DNA of 44,116 nucleotides from a bacterium UBA2219 (GCA_002327765.1 DCUH01000064.1:1-44116); one strand, 5' to 3'; shown: positions 1-8,790, counted from the first letter of the stretch. The notes: generated from the letters alone by a model not told the origin. Numbers and translations are program-made.

Positions 1-28
1 ATCTACGTCCCGGTTCTGCGGTCCGTCC

Positions 29-349
29 CTACTTGATGAGCTCGGCGCCCCCGATGACCGGCAGCGGCTTCATCTCGCCGCGCGAGGCGTTGACGACCCC
101 GATGATCGCCAGGATGAGGACAAAGATCGCCCCGGCCGGCCAGATGACGGCCCAGCCGATGAAGGGGATGATCGTCCCGGCGATGTTCACCGCGAAAGCG
201 ACGACGAGCAGCACGAGCTGCTGGTTGGCGTGGAACCTCGCGAAGGGGCTGTCCTTAGCGGCCGTTACCAGCGGGACGAAGAACAGGAGCGGGACGATGT
301 AGCCGATGATGGCCATGAGCTTGTTCTTCTCGACGTCGGGATCCGCCAC
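29..349 (-). CDS. DUF4870-like small membrane protein
   Basis: A 106-residue protein with about three hydrophobic segments (residues about 12-32, 45-66 and 68-88). The short polar N-terminus is followed by a first helix and then an FARFHANQQ-type stretch, which is typical of DUF4870/Tic20-like proteins. The start is GTG at 349, chosen because an AAGGAGG Shine-Dalgarno sequence lies eight bases upstream; the ATG eleven codons further in has nothing comparable. The function of the family is unknown. The gene lies 45 bp downstream of the PhoH-like gene on the same strand and may share its transcript. Family assignment rests on motif resemblance only. Confidence 0.8.
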   Translation of the reverse strand: MADPDVEKNKLMAIIGYIVPLLFFVPLVTAAKDSPFARFHANQQLVLLVVAFAVNIAGTIIPFIGWAVIWPAGAIFVLILAIIGVVNASRGEMKPLPVIGGAELIK

Positions 350-394
350 GCCTGTCGCCTCCTTTCCGTTCCTGGCCCTGCCGCCCGGGCCCGC

Positions 395-1717
395 TTACAG
401 GAGGTTCGCCGCCAGCTCCGCCAGCGGGGAGCGCTCCCCCTTGACGAGCAGCACGTGCCCGGCCATCGCTTCGCCCTTGAACTTCTCCACCGCGTGGGAG
501 AGCCCGTTGCTGGAGGAGTCGACGAAGGGGTTGTCGATCTGGTACGGGTCGCCGGTCAGCACCACCTTGCTGTTCTCGCCCGCCCGGGTCAGGATCGTCT
601 TCACCTCGTGGGGGGAGAGGTTCTGCGCCTCGTCCACGATGATGAACTGGTTCGGGATGGAGCGGCCGCGGATGTAGGTGAGCGGCTCGATCTCGAGGAT
701 CCCCATGTTCATCAGCTCCTGGTAGCCGCGCACGCCGCCCTGCCGCTTCTTCTTGTTGGACCCGAAGAGGTACTCCACGTTGTCGAAGATCGGCTGCATC
801 CAGGGCTTGAGCTTCTCCTCCACGTCGCCGGGAAGGAACCCCAGGTCCTTTCCCATCGGCAGGACCGGGCGGGACACCAGCATCCGCTGGTACACCTCGT
901 CGTCGGAGGTCTTCCTCAAGCCCGCCGCGATGGCGAGCAGCGTCTTGCCCGTCCCCGCCTTGCCCGCCAGCGTGACGAGCTTGACGGAGTCGTCGAGCAG
1001 GATGTCGAGGGCGAAGTGCTGCTCCTTGTTGCGGGGGCGGACGCCCCACACGTCCTCCTTCATCGGGGGGAGCAGGCGGATCTTCCTCGAGGCGAAGTCG
1101 TGCCGCGCCAGGGCGGACGAACCGGTGGCGGCGTCGCGAAGAACGACGTACTCGTTGGGGAACAGCTCCTCCGCGCCCGGGGGCGGGGCGATCTCGCCCG
1201 CCGCGTAGAAGCGGTCGATGAACTCCTTGCCGACCGGCACCTCGCGGACTCCGCGGTAGAGCTCGTCGATGTCCACCCGGTCGCTCTCGTAGTCCTCGGC
1301 GCGGATCCCGAGGGCGTCCGCCTTGATCCGGAGGTTCGTGTCCTTGGTGATGACGACGATCGGGACTTCCTTCTCCCGGCTGTGCACGGTCATCGCCACG
1401 CCGAGGAGCTGGTTGTCCGCGAGGTCGCCCCGCAGCTCCGGCGGGAGGTGCCTGGCGCCCTCCTCGACGAAGGCGATTCTCAGCATGCCGCCGTTGTCGA
1501 GCGGCACCCCGTCGGACAGGTTCCCCATCCCGCGGAGGCGGTCGATGTACTTCGAAACCGTCCGGGCGTTGCGCCCGAGCATGTTGAGGTCTTTCTTGAA
1601 GTGATCGAGCTCCTCGATCACCGTGATGGGGATGAAGACGTGGTTGTCCTCGAACTTGAAGAGCGCGTTGGGGTCGTGGAGCAGGACGTTGGTGTCCAGA
1701 ACGAAGTTCTTGATCAT
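395..1717 (-). CDS. PIN domain-PhoH family ATPase (YlaK type)
   Basis: A 440-residue protein with two domains. Residues about 3-140 form a PIN-type nuclease domain, beginning with VLDTNVLLHDP, where D8 is a likely metal ligand. Residues about 210-435 are a PhoH-type P-loop ATPase, with Walker A GKAGTGKT at 252-259 and Walker B FIIVDEAQN at 358-366. The family is a predicted RNA-acting ATPase/nuclease fusion; the substrate is unknown. The frame stays open well upstream, but the family N-terminus begins at this ATG, which has a G-rich ribosome-binding sequence just before it. It sits 25 bp downstream of cpoB and may be the distal gene of the tol operon. Confidence 0.92.
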   Translation of the reverse strand: MIKNFVLDTNVLLHDPNALFKFEDNHVFIPITVIEELDHFKKDLNMLGRNARTVSKYIDRLRGMGNLSDGVPLDNGGMLRIAFVEEGARHLPPELRGDLADNQLLGVAMTVHSREKEVPIVVITKDTNLRIKADALGIRAEDYESDRVDIDELYRGVREVPVGKEFIDRFYAAGEIAPPPGAEELFPNEYVVLRDAATGSSALARHDFASRKIRLLPPMKEDVWGVRPRNKEQHFALDILLDDSVKLVTLAGKAGTGKTLLAIAAGLRKTSDDEVYQRMLVSRPVLPMGKDLGFLPGDVEEKLKPWMQPIFDNVEYLFGSNKKKRQGGVRGYQELMNMGILEIEPLTYIRGRSIPNQFIIVDEAQNLSPHEVKTILTRAGENSKVVLTGDPYQIDNPFVDSSSNGLSHAVEKFKGEAMAGHVLLVKGERSPLAELAANLL

Positions 1718-1742
1718 CCGCCCCCCCAACGGGCATGCGCCC

Positions 1743-2573
1743 CTATTTGATCTCGGCCAGCTTCTTCTTGGCCATCTCCGCCGCGGGCGATTTCGGGTAT
1801 TTCGACACGACGAGGTTGAAGAGGATCCTCGCGTTCTTTTTATCCTGGAGGGCCAGGAACGACAGCCCCTGCTTGTACACCGCGTCGGGAGCCTTGTCGC
1901 CGGCGGGATACTTGTCGACCACGTCCTGGAAGGAGAGGATGGCGTTCTCGTAATCCTTCTCCGCGTAGTACGACTCCCCCTTCCAGTAGAGGGCGTTCGG
2001 GACAAGCTTGTGGCCGGGGTTCTGCGCGACGAAGGCGGCCAGCGTCTCGCGCCCCTTCTTCGGGCTGCCGGCCTTCACCTGCCCGACGGAGTATTCGTAC
2101 ATCTCCTCGGGGCTCTTCCAGGCCGACACGGGATCCGCGGCCGGCGGGGCCGGCGGGGCCCCGGCGATCGGGACCCCGCCAACCGTTCCCGCCTTCCCTT
2201 CGTGGGCGGCCGTGCGCTTGTCGATGTCCTGCACGCTCCTGCGGAGCTCCTGGAGCGTCTTCTCCTGCTCCGCCTGACGGTCGGCGACGCGCCGCAGCTC
2301 GCTTTGCGTCTCGTCGAGACGCGAGCTCACGGCGAGCTGCTCGGACTTGAGCCGGTCGGCGTCGCTGCCGAGGTCGGCCACGGTCCGGCGCAGCCCCTGG
2401 GTCTCGTCGACCCCGGCCTGCGCTGCGGTCTGGCCCTTCATCGCGGCCACTTCCTTCCGGAGGGCCCCCACCTCTTCGCTCAGCCGGCCGAACGCGCCGG
2501 TGTCCGCGACGGCGCACCCCATGGCGCCGGCGGCGAGGGTGCCGAGTAGCAGGAGACGGACTGCGTGGCGCAT
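1743..2573 (-). CDS. cpoB: Cell-division coordinator CpoB (YbgF), Tol-Pal system
   Basis: A protein of about 276 residues. It has a signal peptide ending in AMGC (a probable lipobox), then a coiled-coil segment (about 30-110) rich in Leu, Glu and Arg, an Ala/Pro-rich linker, and C-terminal TPR repeats (about 150-270) with the YbgF pattern of motifs such as ALYWKGESYYAEKDYENAI. In other bacteria CpoB links Tol-Pal to peptidoglycan synthesis at the division site. It directly follows pal. The GAGGTG Shine-Dalgarno sequence overlaps the end of pal and favours ATG 2573, but ATG 2579 or GTG 2585 are possible. A lipidated form would differ from the soluble E. coli protein. Confidence 0.9.
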   Translation of the reverse strand: MRHAVRLLLLGTLAAGAMGCAVADTGAFGRLSEEVGALRKEVAAMKGQTAAQAGVDETQGLRRTVADLGSDADRLKSEQLAVSSRLDETQSELRRVADRQAEQEKTLQELRRSVQDIDKRTAAHEGKAGTVGGVPIAGAPPAPPAADPVSAWKSPEEMYEYSVGQVKAGSPKKGRETLAAFVAQNPGHKLVPNALYWKGESYYAEKDYENAILSFQDVVDKYPAGDKAPDAVYKQGLSFLALQDKKNARILFNLVVSKYPKSPAAEMAKKKLAEIK

Positions 2574-2586
2574 GGTCATCGTCACC

Positions 2587-3153
2587 TCACTGGAGGACGA
2601 AATGGGCGCGGCGGTTCTTCGCCCACGCCTCCTCGTTGTGGCCGGGGTCGAGCGGCCGCTCTTTCCCGAAGCTCACCGTGGAAAGGGCCGAAGTCGGAAC
2701 GCCCAGCGAAACGAGATAATTCTTCACGGACGTGGCCCGGCGGTCGCCGAGCGCCATGTTGTATTCCGCGGTGCCCCGATCGTCGCAGTGCCCCTCGACC
2801 AGGAGCTTCTTCCCGGGGTTCTTCTTCATGTACGCCGCGACTTCCTGGCAGGTCTTCTTCGCGTCGTCGCGAAGGTCCGACCTGTCGAAATCGAACCGGA
2901 CGTCGGCGAACATGGAGGCCTTCTCCTCGGTGACGGCCACGCCGCGGGCCGCTTCGGCCTGCTTCGCGGTCATGACGGGCTGGGCGGGAGCTTGCGCCGC
3001 GGGCGCCTGCTGCGCGGCGGTTTCGCCGGCGGCGGGAGCGGCTGCGCCTGCACCCGCGTCGGACTTCACGGTCTGCTTCTTGGAGCAGCCTGTCGCGACC
3101 ACCGCGACGACCAGGAACGCGAGCGCCGTGTACTTCCATGAGCTACAACACAT
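2587..3153 (-). CDS. pal: Peptidoglycan-associated lipoprotein Pal
   Basis: A 188-residue protein. The signal peptide ends in a lipobox (VATGC, Cys at about residue 23). An Ala/Pro-rich tether follows (about 30-65), then an OmpA-like peptidoglycan-binding domain (about 75-188) with VRFDFDRSDL, VEGHCDDRGTAEYNMALGDRRA and a terminal NRRAHFVL stretch. Pal anchors the outer membrane to the cell wall and binds TolB. The gene follows tolB after a 51-bp gap and precedes cpoB, as in the usual tol operon. Length and domain order match the family. Confidence 0.96.
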   Translation of the reverse strand: MCCSSWKYTALAFLVVAVVATGCSKKQTVKSDAGAGAAAPAAGETAAQQAPAAQAPAQPVMTAKQAEAARGVAVTEEKASMFADVRFDFDRSDLRDDAKKTCQEVAAYMKKNPGKKLLVEGHCDDRGTAEYNMALGDRRATSVKNYLVSLGVPTSALSTVSFGKERPLDPGHNEEAWAKNRRAHFVLQ

Positions 3154-3204
3154 TAGGTACCTTGCCTTTCCGGACCTTGTCGGGAGAACGCGTCCGCTTC
3201 GTCT

Positions 3205-4512
3205 TCAGCGGGCCGGGGACCATGCCGGGGATCCGACGTCTCCGAGCCCGGAGACGAGCGTCCGTTCCCTCCGACCGTCCAATGAGGTGATTTTCAGAGC
3301 AGAATACCCTTTTTTCCTCAGGCTGTAAACCAACTGCCGCCCGTCGGGCGAAAACGACGGGTCCTCGCAGTCGGCGTCGGACAAGGAGGCGACCGGGCGA
3401 AGGTCGTTCCCGTCCGGTCCGACCGTGTAGATCGCGAACCGCCCGCCCGCCCGCGCGGTAAAGGCGATCCGGTCCCCCGCGGGCGACCAGCACGGCGACG
3501 TGGCGTACACTCCCGGCTGCGAGATGCGCCGCTCCTCGCCCGACCCGAGATCCTTCACGTAGATCTGCGGGGCCCCCGCGCGATCGGACGCGAAGGCGAT
3601 GCGCCGGCCGTCGGGAGACACCGTCGGGGAGACCTCGAGCCCCCACCCGCCCGCCACCTTTTCCCTGGCGCCGCCGACCACCCGCACGCGGTGGATGTCG
3701 GAGTTTCCGCCCGCGCTGGCAGAGTAATATAGCCAGTCCCCGTCGGGGGAGAACCCTCCCGGGGCCTTCGTGTCGCCCGCCCGGACGACCTCCTTCTCCA
3801 CGCCGGTCTCGGGGTTGTGAAGGTAGATTACGGGAACGCCGGTGCGGAAGGAGGTGAACGCCAGCCAGCGGCCGTCCGGCGACCAGCGGGGGAAGAGGTT
3901 GAAGCTGCGGTTGCCCGTCACCTTGCGCAGCCCCTTGCCGTCCATGCCGACGACGTAGATCTCCTTTCCGCGTCCGTCGCGCGCGGAGAAGGCGATCTCG
4001 GTCCCGAAGACGCCGCGCACCCCGGTGAAGACGTACACGATCTCGTTGGCGAACCGGTGCACGATCTGCGGCACCTGAGCCGGCGTGCCGGAGTAGCGCT
4101 TCCCGATGATCAGCGTCCCCTGCGTGGCGTCGTACACGCGCATCTCGATCGCGAGCTGGTCGCCGCGCCCCTCGACCTTCCCGATGACCACCGCCTCGGC
4201 GCCCACCGTCTTCCACGCGGGGAAGTCTAGGTTCTTCCCGGCGAAATGGGCGGACACGACCTTCTCGAGCTGCGCCTCCTGCGGGACCAGGTCGAACAGC
4301 TGGGTCAGCTCGAGGTCGGCCTCGAGCATCTTCGGGATCCCCCGGGTCAGCGCCGGGCTGCCCGAGACCACGACGAAATCCCCGACGGCCAGCGGCAGCC
4401 GCTTCCCGCCGGGGGCGTTGATGTCGATGTAGAGCACCGCGCCCGCGGCGGCCGGGAACAGGGCGAATGCGAGGAAGGCCAAGGCGGCCGCCCTCCCGAC
4501 GCGTCTACTCAT
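3205..4512 (-). CDS. tolB: Tol-Pal translocation protein TolB
   Basis: A 435-residue periplasmic protein. A signal peptide covers residues about 1-25 and ends AAAGA. The TolB amino-terminal domain (about 27-155) is followed by a six-bladed beta-propeller with repeated PD40-type strands such as FPRWSPDGRWLAFTS, GGFSPDGDWLYYS and SPTVSPDGRRIAFAS. TolB shuttles between TolA and Pal during outer-membrane constriction. The ATG overlaps the tolA stop as ATGA (4512-4509), so translation is probably coupled. Length and architecture are normal for the family. Confidence 0.96.
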   Translation of the reverse strand: MSRRVGRAAALAFLAFALFPAAAGAVLYIDINAPGGKRLPLAVGDFVVVSGSPALTRGIPKMLEADLELTQLFDLVPQEAQLEKVVSAHFAGKNLDFPAWKTVGAEAVVIGKVEGRGDQLAIEMRVYDATQGTLIIGKRYSGTPAQVPQIVHRFANEIVYVFTGVRGVFGTEIAFSARDGRGKEIYVVGMDGKGLRKVTGNRSFNLFPRWSPDGRWLAFTSFRTGVPVIYLHNPETGVEKEVVRAGDTKAPGGFSPDGDWLYYSASAGGNSDIHRVRVVGGAREKVAGGWGLEVSPTVSPDGRRIAFASDRAGAPQIYVKDLGSGEERRISQPGVYATSPCWSPAGDRIAFTARAGGRFAIYTVGPDGNDLRPVASLSDADCEDPSFSPDGRQLVYSLRKKGYSALKITSLDGRRERTLVSGLGDVGSPAWSPAR

Positions 4513-5438
4513 CCCTCACCCCCCGTGCCGTGGAATCGGAATCCCACCTCGTAGTAGTCCTCCCCGCCGCGCAGCCGCTCCGGCGGAACCGGCAGCGGGC
4601 TCGCCTTGCGGATGGCCCGGCGGACGGACTCGTCGAAATAGACATTCCCCGAGCCCTTTTCGATCCGCGTGTCGGACACCCGCCCGTCCTTTTCGATGAC
4701 GATCCGCAATTCCACCATGAGCTTCCCGGCGCTGCGCGCCACCGCCTCGGGCAGCACCCAGCTCTCCCGGACCTTCTCCTCGAGCTTCCGGAAGAACTCC
4801 AGCATCTCCGGCGAGACCCGCACCGTGCCCTGCGACCCGCGGCCGACGCCGATCCCCGCGCCGGCGGCGCGCCCCGTCGCCGGCGGCCCCTCGATCCGGC
4901 GGGCGACCCGCTCCCCGACGCCGCGCACCGCGGCGCGCGCGGCCGCCTCGCTCCTGCGCGCCTCCACCGCCCTGCGCACGGACTCGGAATCGTCCCGCGC
5001 CTCACGCATCCTGCGGACCCGCTCCGCGACCGAGGAGGCGTCCGCATGCTCGGCCTCCGCGGTTTTCTTCTTCTTCGCGGATTCCCGGGCCTGCTCTTTC
5101 GCACCGGCGTCGTCCTTGGCCTTGGCCTTCGGAGGGGGCGCCTTCACGGGAACGGTCTCCCTGCCCGGTGGCGGCGCCGCGGGCTCCTCCGGGGGAAGGG
5201 ACGCCCTCTCCGGCGCGCGCGGGAGCTCGCCCCCGCCGACCAGGTTCACCACGGCGACCGGCTCGAGCCGCCGCGGTTTTTTTTGATGCGCGGTGACCGT
5301 CAGCGAGACGAACCCCAGCAGGAGGTGGAACGCCACGGAGAGCGCGACCATCCCCCGGAAGCGGGGATGCGCGGGGCCGGAGATGAACGGGGAGAACCCC
5401 GTTTCCTTACCGTTCGAGAGGTTCGGTGACCATGCCAA
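4509..5438 (-). CDS. tolA: TolA/TonB-type energy-transducing protein
   Basis: A protein of up to 309 residues. It has one N-terminal transmembrane helix (about 30-48), a long charged, Lys/Ala/Glu/Arg-rich central region, and a C-terminal TonB-like domain (about 215-305) with VELRIVIEKDGRVSDTRIEKGSG. Its place between tolR and tolB identifies it as TolA: it carries proton-motive-force energy from TolQR to TolB/Pal. The start is uncertain. The only candidates are TTG at 5438, which overlaps tolR by 32 bp, and ATG at 5351, which would begin right at the membrane helix. Neither has a clear Shine-Dalgarno sequence, so the longer form is a judgement. Confidence 0.87.
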   Translation of the reverse strand: MAWSPNLSNGKETGFSPFISGPAHPRFRGMVALSVAFHLLLGFVSLTVTAHQKKPRRLEPVAVVNLVGGGELPRAPERASLPPEEPAAPPPGRETVPVKAPPPKAKAKDDAGAKEQARESAKKKKTAEAEHADASSVAERVRRMREARDDSESVRRAVEARRSEAAARAAVRGVGERVARRIEGPPATGRAAGAGIGVGRGSQGTVRVSPEMLEFFRKLEEKVRESWVLPEAVARSAGKLMVELRIVIEKDGRVSDTRIEKGSGNVYFDESVRRAIRKASPLPVPPERLRGGEDYYEVGFRFHGTGGEG

Positions 5439-5829
5439 GTTTTTCGATCCCGGAGTTCCTGACCTCCGCGATGACCTTCACCACGAAGCCGTATGGGACG
5501 GAACGGTCGGCGCGGAAATACACCTGGCGGTCCGTCCGTTGCGAAACGATCTGCTTGAGCACCGGGCTGAGCCGGTTGAACTCGACCGGCTGCTTCCCGA
5601 TGAAGATGCGGCTGTTGGCGTCGACCGTGAGCACGAGCCGCTCCTCGTCGGTGCGCAGCGCCTTCGCGCTGGCCTGCGGCAGGTTCACGTCGACCCCCTG
5701 CGTCAGCATCGGCGCGGTGACCATGAAGATGATGAGGAGGACGAGCATGACGTCGACCAGCGGCGTGACGTTGATGTCCGCCATCACCCTGCGATCCCCC
5801 GCGCGGCTGGAAGAGCTCATCATCGCCAT
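5407..5829 (-). CDS. tolR: TolR, ExbD/TolR-family proton-channel subunit
   Basis: A 140-residue protein with a single transmembrane helix (about 24-42). The pattern INVTPLVDVMLVLLIIFMV carries the conserved Asp of the ExbD/TolR proton path. A periplasmic domain follows, with the family features VDVNLPQA and an I-F-I-G-K strand. With TolQ it harvests proton-motive force for TolA. It starts four bases after the tolQ stop and its end is overlapped by the long form of tolA. Length is normal. Confidence 0.95.
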   Translation of the reverse strand: MAMMSSSSRAGDRRVMADINVTPLVDVMLVLLIIFMVTAPMLTQGVDVNLPQASAKALRTDEERLVLTVDANSRIFIGKQPVEFNRLSPVLKQIVSQRTDRQVYFRADRSVPYGFVVKVIAEVRNSGIEKLGMVTEPLER

Positions 5830-5833
5830 GGCG

Positions 5834-6565
5834 TCAGCCCTTCTCGATCTTCCGGTCGAGGAAGTTGATGAACTCCACGGTGAAGCCGTCGATCCGGGTG
5901 TGGATCGTGCGGATGCGGTTCAGAAAATAGTTGTAGGCGATGACCGCCGGTATGGCCGCCACGAGCCCCGCCGCCGTCGCCACGAGCGCCTCGGCGATGC
6001 CCGGGGCCACGGTGGCGAGCGTCGCGTTCCCTGTGGTGGCGATCCCCGAGAAGGCGTTCATGATGCCCCACACCGTGCCGAACAACCCGATGAACGGCGT
6101 GGCGCTTCCGGTGGTGGCGAGGAACGGGAGCATGTGCTCCATCTCGCTCACCTGCTCGTGGGTCGTCTTGTGCATCGCGCGCATGACGTTTTCCACGGGG
6201 AACCGGCCGCCCGTGGACGGCGTTTCACCGCGCTCCCGATGAATCCTCGTCAGCTCGATGTAGCCGGCGCGAAACACTTGAGTCATCGGCGCCTTCTTCC
6301 CCTTCTCCGCCTGCTCGTAGAGGGCGGGAAGCGCCTTCCCGTCGGCGAACGCCCGGGCGAAATCGGACTGGATGCCGTCGATTCCGCGGAAAAGCTTTAT
6401 TTTCATGAAGATGATGGCCCAGGAAACCACGGAGAACCCGATCAGGATGAGGAGAACGAGCTTGACGATCGGGCCGGCCAGTAGTACATGGTTCAATACC
6501 TGGGTGTCGAGCAACCCTGCAGCGGCGGGAAGCACCGGTAACGTCACCTCCAAGGGAAATATCAA
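5834..6565 (-). CDS. tolQ: TolQ, MotA/TolQ/ExbB-family proton-channel subunit
   Basis: A 243-residue inner-membrane protein with three transmembrane helices (about 25-55, 140-165 and 175-205). The conserved MotA/ExbB-like stretch LPFLATTGSATPFIGLFGTVWGIM lies at about 145-168. The start is TTG 6565, strongly supported by an AAGGAGG Shine-Dalgarno sequence five bases upstream. It is the first gene of the tolQRAB-pal-cpoB operon, transcribed away from fur. The AT-rich upstream tract (6566-6660) probably holds its promoter, but I could not fix convincing -35/-10 boxes on this strand. Confidence 0.95.
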   Translation of the reverse strand: MIFPLEVTLPVLPAAAGLLDTQVLNHVLLAGPIVKLVLLILIGFSVVSWAIIFMKIKLFRGIDGIQSDFARAFADGKALPALYEQAEKGKKAPMTQVFRAGYIELTRIHRERGETPSTGGRFPVENVMRAMHKTTHEQVSEMEHMLPFLATTGSATPFIGLFGTVWGIMNAFSGIATTGNATLATVAPGIAEALVATAAGLVAAIPAVIAYNYFLNRIRTIHTRIDGFTVEFINFLDRKIEKG

Positions 6566-6634
6566 TTATGCCTCCTTTTAAAGAAAATTGTAAATGTTTT
6601 TATTAAATCAAATTTCGGCCCCCATTCATTGACC

Positions 6635-6662
6635 TTGACAAACGTTTTCTCACTACTAATAT
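6635..6662 (+). promoter_or_regulatory. Sigma-70-type promoter of the fur-family gene
   Basis: A consensus -35 TTGACA (6635-6640) is followed, after 16 bp, by TAATAT (6657-6662). The predicted transcript would start near 6669 and give a leader of about 25 nt with AAGGGAG before the ATG at 6694. The -10 box lies in an AT-rich partial inverted repeat centred on TAATATTA. This could be an operator for autoregulation, but it is not a clear Fur or PerR box. Confidence 0.65.
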
Positions 6663-6693
6663 TACTATCCATACCTAAGTAAGGGAGCGGACC

Positions 6694-7101
6694 ATGAAAA
6701 AGACCCGTAACACGCGCCAGCGGGGGGTGATCCTCGACATCCTCCAGGAGACGAGGGAACACCCCACAGCCGAGAAGATCTACCAGGACGCTCGCAGGGT
6801 CATCCCCAACATCAGCCTGGGCACCGTCTACCGGAACCTGAATTTCCTTCAGGACCAGGGGCTGGTACGCGAGATCCGCCCCTGCGACGGAGGCTCGACC
6901 CGGTTCGACGGGGTCCTGGACTCCCATGCCCACTTCCACTGCACCCGCTGCGGCGCGCTGCTGGACATCTCCCTGCCGCAGGGATTCGAGCAGCTTCAGC
7001 TCAACAAGATGGATGGGATTTCGATGATATCATCGATCGACCTGCACATCATAGGGGAGTGCTCGAACTGCTCGGAGGAGGGGTCGGGCTCGACGCACTG
7101 A
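6694..7101 (+). CDS. Fur/PerR-family metal-responsive regulator
   Basis: A 135-residue protein. The N-terminal winged helix (about 1-80) carries RQRGVILDILQETREHPTAE and SLGTVYRNLNFL, the recognition-helix signature of the Fur family. A C-terminal metal/dimerisation domain follows with HAHFHCTRCG (about 74-88) and a terminal CSNC, i.e. two CXXC motifs for structural zinc. Whether it senses iron (Fur) or peroxide (PerR) cannot be settled from sequence. The short C-terminus and FDGVLDSHAHFHC stretch look more PerR-like. It is one of only two plus-strand genes, is divergent from tolQ, and its last 53 bp overlap the 3' end of motB on the other strand. Confidence 0.93.
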   Translation: MKKTRNTRQRGVILDILQETREHPTAEKIYQDARRVIPNISLGTVYRNLNFLQDQGLVREIRPCDGGSTRFDGVLDSHAHFHCTRCGALLDISLPQGFEQLQLNKMDGISMISSIDLHIIGECSNCSEEGSGSTH

Positions 7102-7936
7102 CCGAAGCATCCGCGCCCGCGCCTTCGGCCGACCCGGGATACTGGATGATGATGCTGATCCTCCGGTTGCGCGGGTCGTTCGGGTTGTCCTTGATCAAGG
7201 GAAGGGTTGCGGCATACCCCGCGACCAGCGCAAGGCTGTCCGGGTTCAGTCCGAACGTCTCGAGTTCCTTTCGGGCCGCAGAAGCCCGCTCCGTCGATAA
7301 TTCCCAGTTCGTGTACCGGTTCGACGAATAGCTCAGGGCGTCGGTATGCCCTTCGATGGCGATCTTGTTCGGGACGTCCTTGATGCTCCCGGCGACGGCC
7401 TCCAGCATCTTCCTGCCGACCTCCGTCGGGGCGGAGCCGCCCAGCGGAAAGATGGGCTGGCCGGCCTTGTCCACGAGCTGGATGCGCACCCCGCCGGGGA
7501 ACACCTCGACCATGATCTGGTCCTCCAGCCCCTTCAGCTTGGCCTGCATGTCGTGCTTCAGCTTCTCCTGGAGCTTCTCCGGGGTCACCGCGCCGGGGTC
7601 GGCCTTCGCAACATCCTTCTTCTCCCCCTTCCCCTTGTCTCCCTTGTCGTAATACTCCTTGGGGACCGAGACCTCCCCGCCCGTCTCGCTCAGGATCGCC
7701 GTCTTCTGCGACATGATGGACGACCCGCTCTGCTCGAAGAGGCTGAAGTGCTTGTAGTAGGTGGCGACCCGCGCGCGCTTCTCCGGCGACACCATCGAGA
7801 TGAGCCACATCAGCAGGAAGAACGCCATCATGCCGGTCACGAAGTCCGCGTAGGCGACCTTCCAGCTCCCGCCGTGGTGTCCCCCGACGATGTTCTTTTT
7901 CACCTGCTTGATGATGATGTTCTTCTGGTTGCTCAT
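7049..7936 (-). CDS. motB: Flagellar stator protein MotB
   Basis: A 295-residue protein with one N-terminal transmembrane helix that holds the proton-binding Asp (D31 in YADFVTGMMAFFLLMWL), a plug/linker region (about 70-135), and an OmpA-like peptidoglycan-binding domain (about 150-270) with IAIEGHTDA, NWELSTERA and NRRISI. The Ser/Pro/Ala-rich tail (about 270-295) is low complexity and is encoded opposite the 3' end of the fur-family gene. The start ATG overlaps the motA stop (ATGA at 7936-7933). Together with MotA it forms the torque-generating unit. Confidence 0.95.
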   Translation of the reverse strand: MSNQKNIIIKQVKKNIVGGHHGGSWKVAYADFVTGMMAFFLLMWLISMVSPEKRARVATYYKHFSLFEQSGSSIMSQKTAILSETGGEVSVPKEYYDKGDKGKGEKKDVAKADPGAVTPEKLQEKLKHDMQAKLKGLEDQIMVEVFPGGVRIQLVDKAGQPIFPLGGSAPTEVGRKMLEAVAGSIKDVPNKIAIEGHTDALSYSSNRYTNWELSTERASAARKELETFGLNPDSLALVAGYAATLPLIKDNPNDPRNRRISIIIQYPGSAEGAGADASVSASSPTPPPSSSSTPL

Positions 7937-8790
7937 TTGGGCGCCGATCGGACCGCCTTCTCCAGTTCGGCGAAGGTGGGCTTGTCGTCGCCGGGGATGG
8001 CGCGGCGCCCGAACTCGACCGCGATCTGCGGTGCGGACCCGCCGACGAAGGCGACGATGGCCAGCTTGATGACCTGGTAGGAAACCTCTTCCTCCTTCGC
8101 CTTGTAGGCGAGGTTGGCCGCCATCGGGCCGACGAAACCGTAGCAGAGGAGGATGCCTAGGAACGTGCCGACGAGGGCGGCGCCGATGCTGTGCCCGAGC
8201 ACCGCGGGCGGCTGGTCGATCTTGCCCATCGTGAGGACGATGCCGAGGACCGCCGCGACGATCCCGAGGCCGGGCAGGCCGTCGGCGATCGTGGTAAGGG
8301 CGTGGGACGGAACCATCGCCTCGTGGTTGCCGGTCTCGATCTCGATGTCGAGAAGGCCGTCGAGCTCGTGCGGCGGGATGCTCGTCGTGATGATGACCTT
8401 GAGGTTGTCGCAGATGAAGTTCAGGAGGTGCTTCTCCTTCGCGATGGACGGGAACCTCTTGAACAGCGGGCTCTGCTCGGGATGCTCGATGTCCGCCTCG
8501 ATGGAGATGAGCCCCTCCTTGCGGATCTTGGAGAACACCTGGTACAGGAGGCTCAGCAGCTCGACGTAATGGGACTTGCTGTGGTTCTTCGTGCTGAAGA
8601 CGGTCCCGATGCTGCGGCCGACCTGGGAGACGACCTTGGACGGGGCGGAAATGAGGAAGGCGCCGACGGCCGCCCCGCCGATGATCACGAGCTCCGCCGG
8701 CTGGAACAGGACGGAGAGGTTCCCGTGCTCCATCAGGTACCCGCCGACGATGGCCACCACGACCACGCCGAACCCGATGATGGTCATCAT
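7933..8790 (-). CDS. motA: Flagellar stator protein MotA
   Basis: A 285-residue membrane protein with four predicted helices and the MotA signature PPHELDGLLDIEIE and GLPGLGIVAAVLGIVLTMG. A large cytoplasmic loop (about 60-160) would contact the rotor. The start is the first of two ATGs at 8790, with GGAGG eight bases upstream; the frame is open further up but that region belongs to the preceding stator gene. Both ends overlap their neighbours by four bases (motD stop, motB start), so the stator genes are translationally coupled. Confidence 0.95.
   Translation of the reverse strand: MMTIIGFGVVVVAIVGGYLMEHGNLSVLFQPAELVIIGGAAVGAFLISAPSKVVSQVGRSIGTVFSTKNHSKSHYVELLSLLYQVFSKIRKEGLISIEADIEHPEQSPLFKRFPSIAKEKHLLNFICDNLKVIITTSIPPHELDGLLDIEIETGNHEAMVPSHALTTIADGLPGLGIVAAVLGIVLTMGKIDQPPAVLGHSIGAALVGTFLGILLCYGFVGPMAANLAYKAKEEEVSYQVIKLAIVAFVGGSAPQIAVEFGRRAIPGDDKPTFAELEKAVRSAPK

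Noticed and set aside
230..1750. A plus-strand open frame of 506 codons opposite the PhoH gene
   Set aside because: Antisense to a gene with intact Walker motifs; Val/Leu/His/Asp-rich shadow product.
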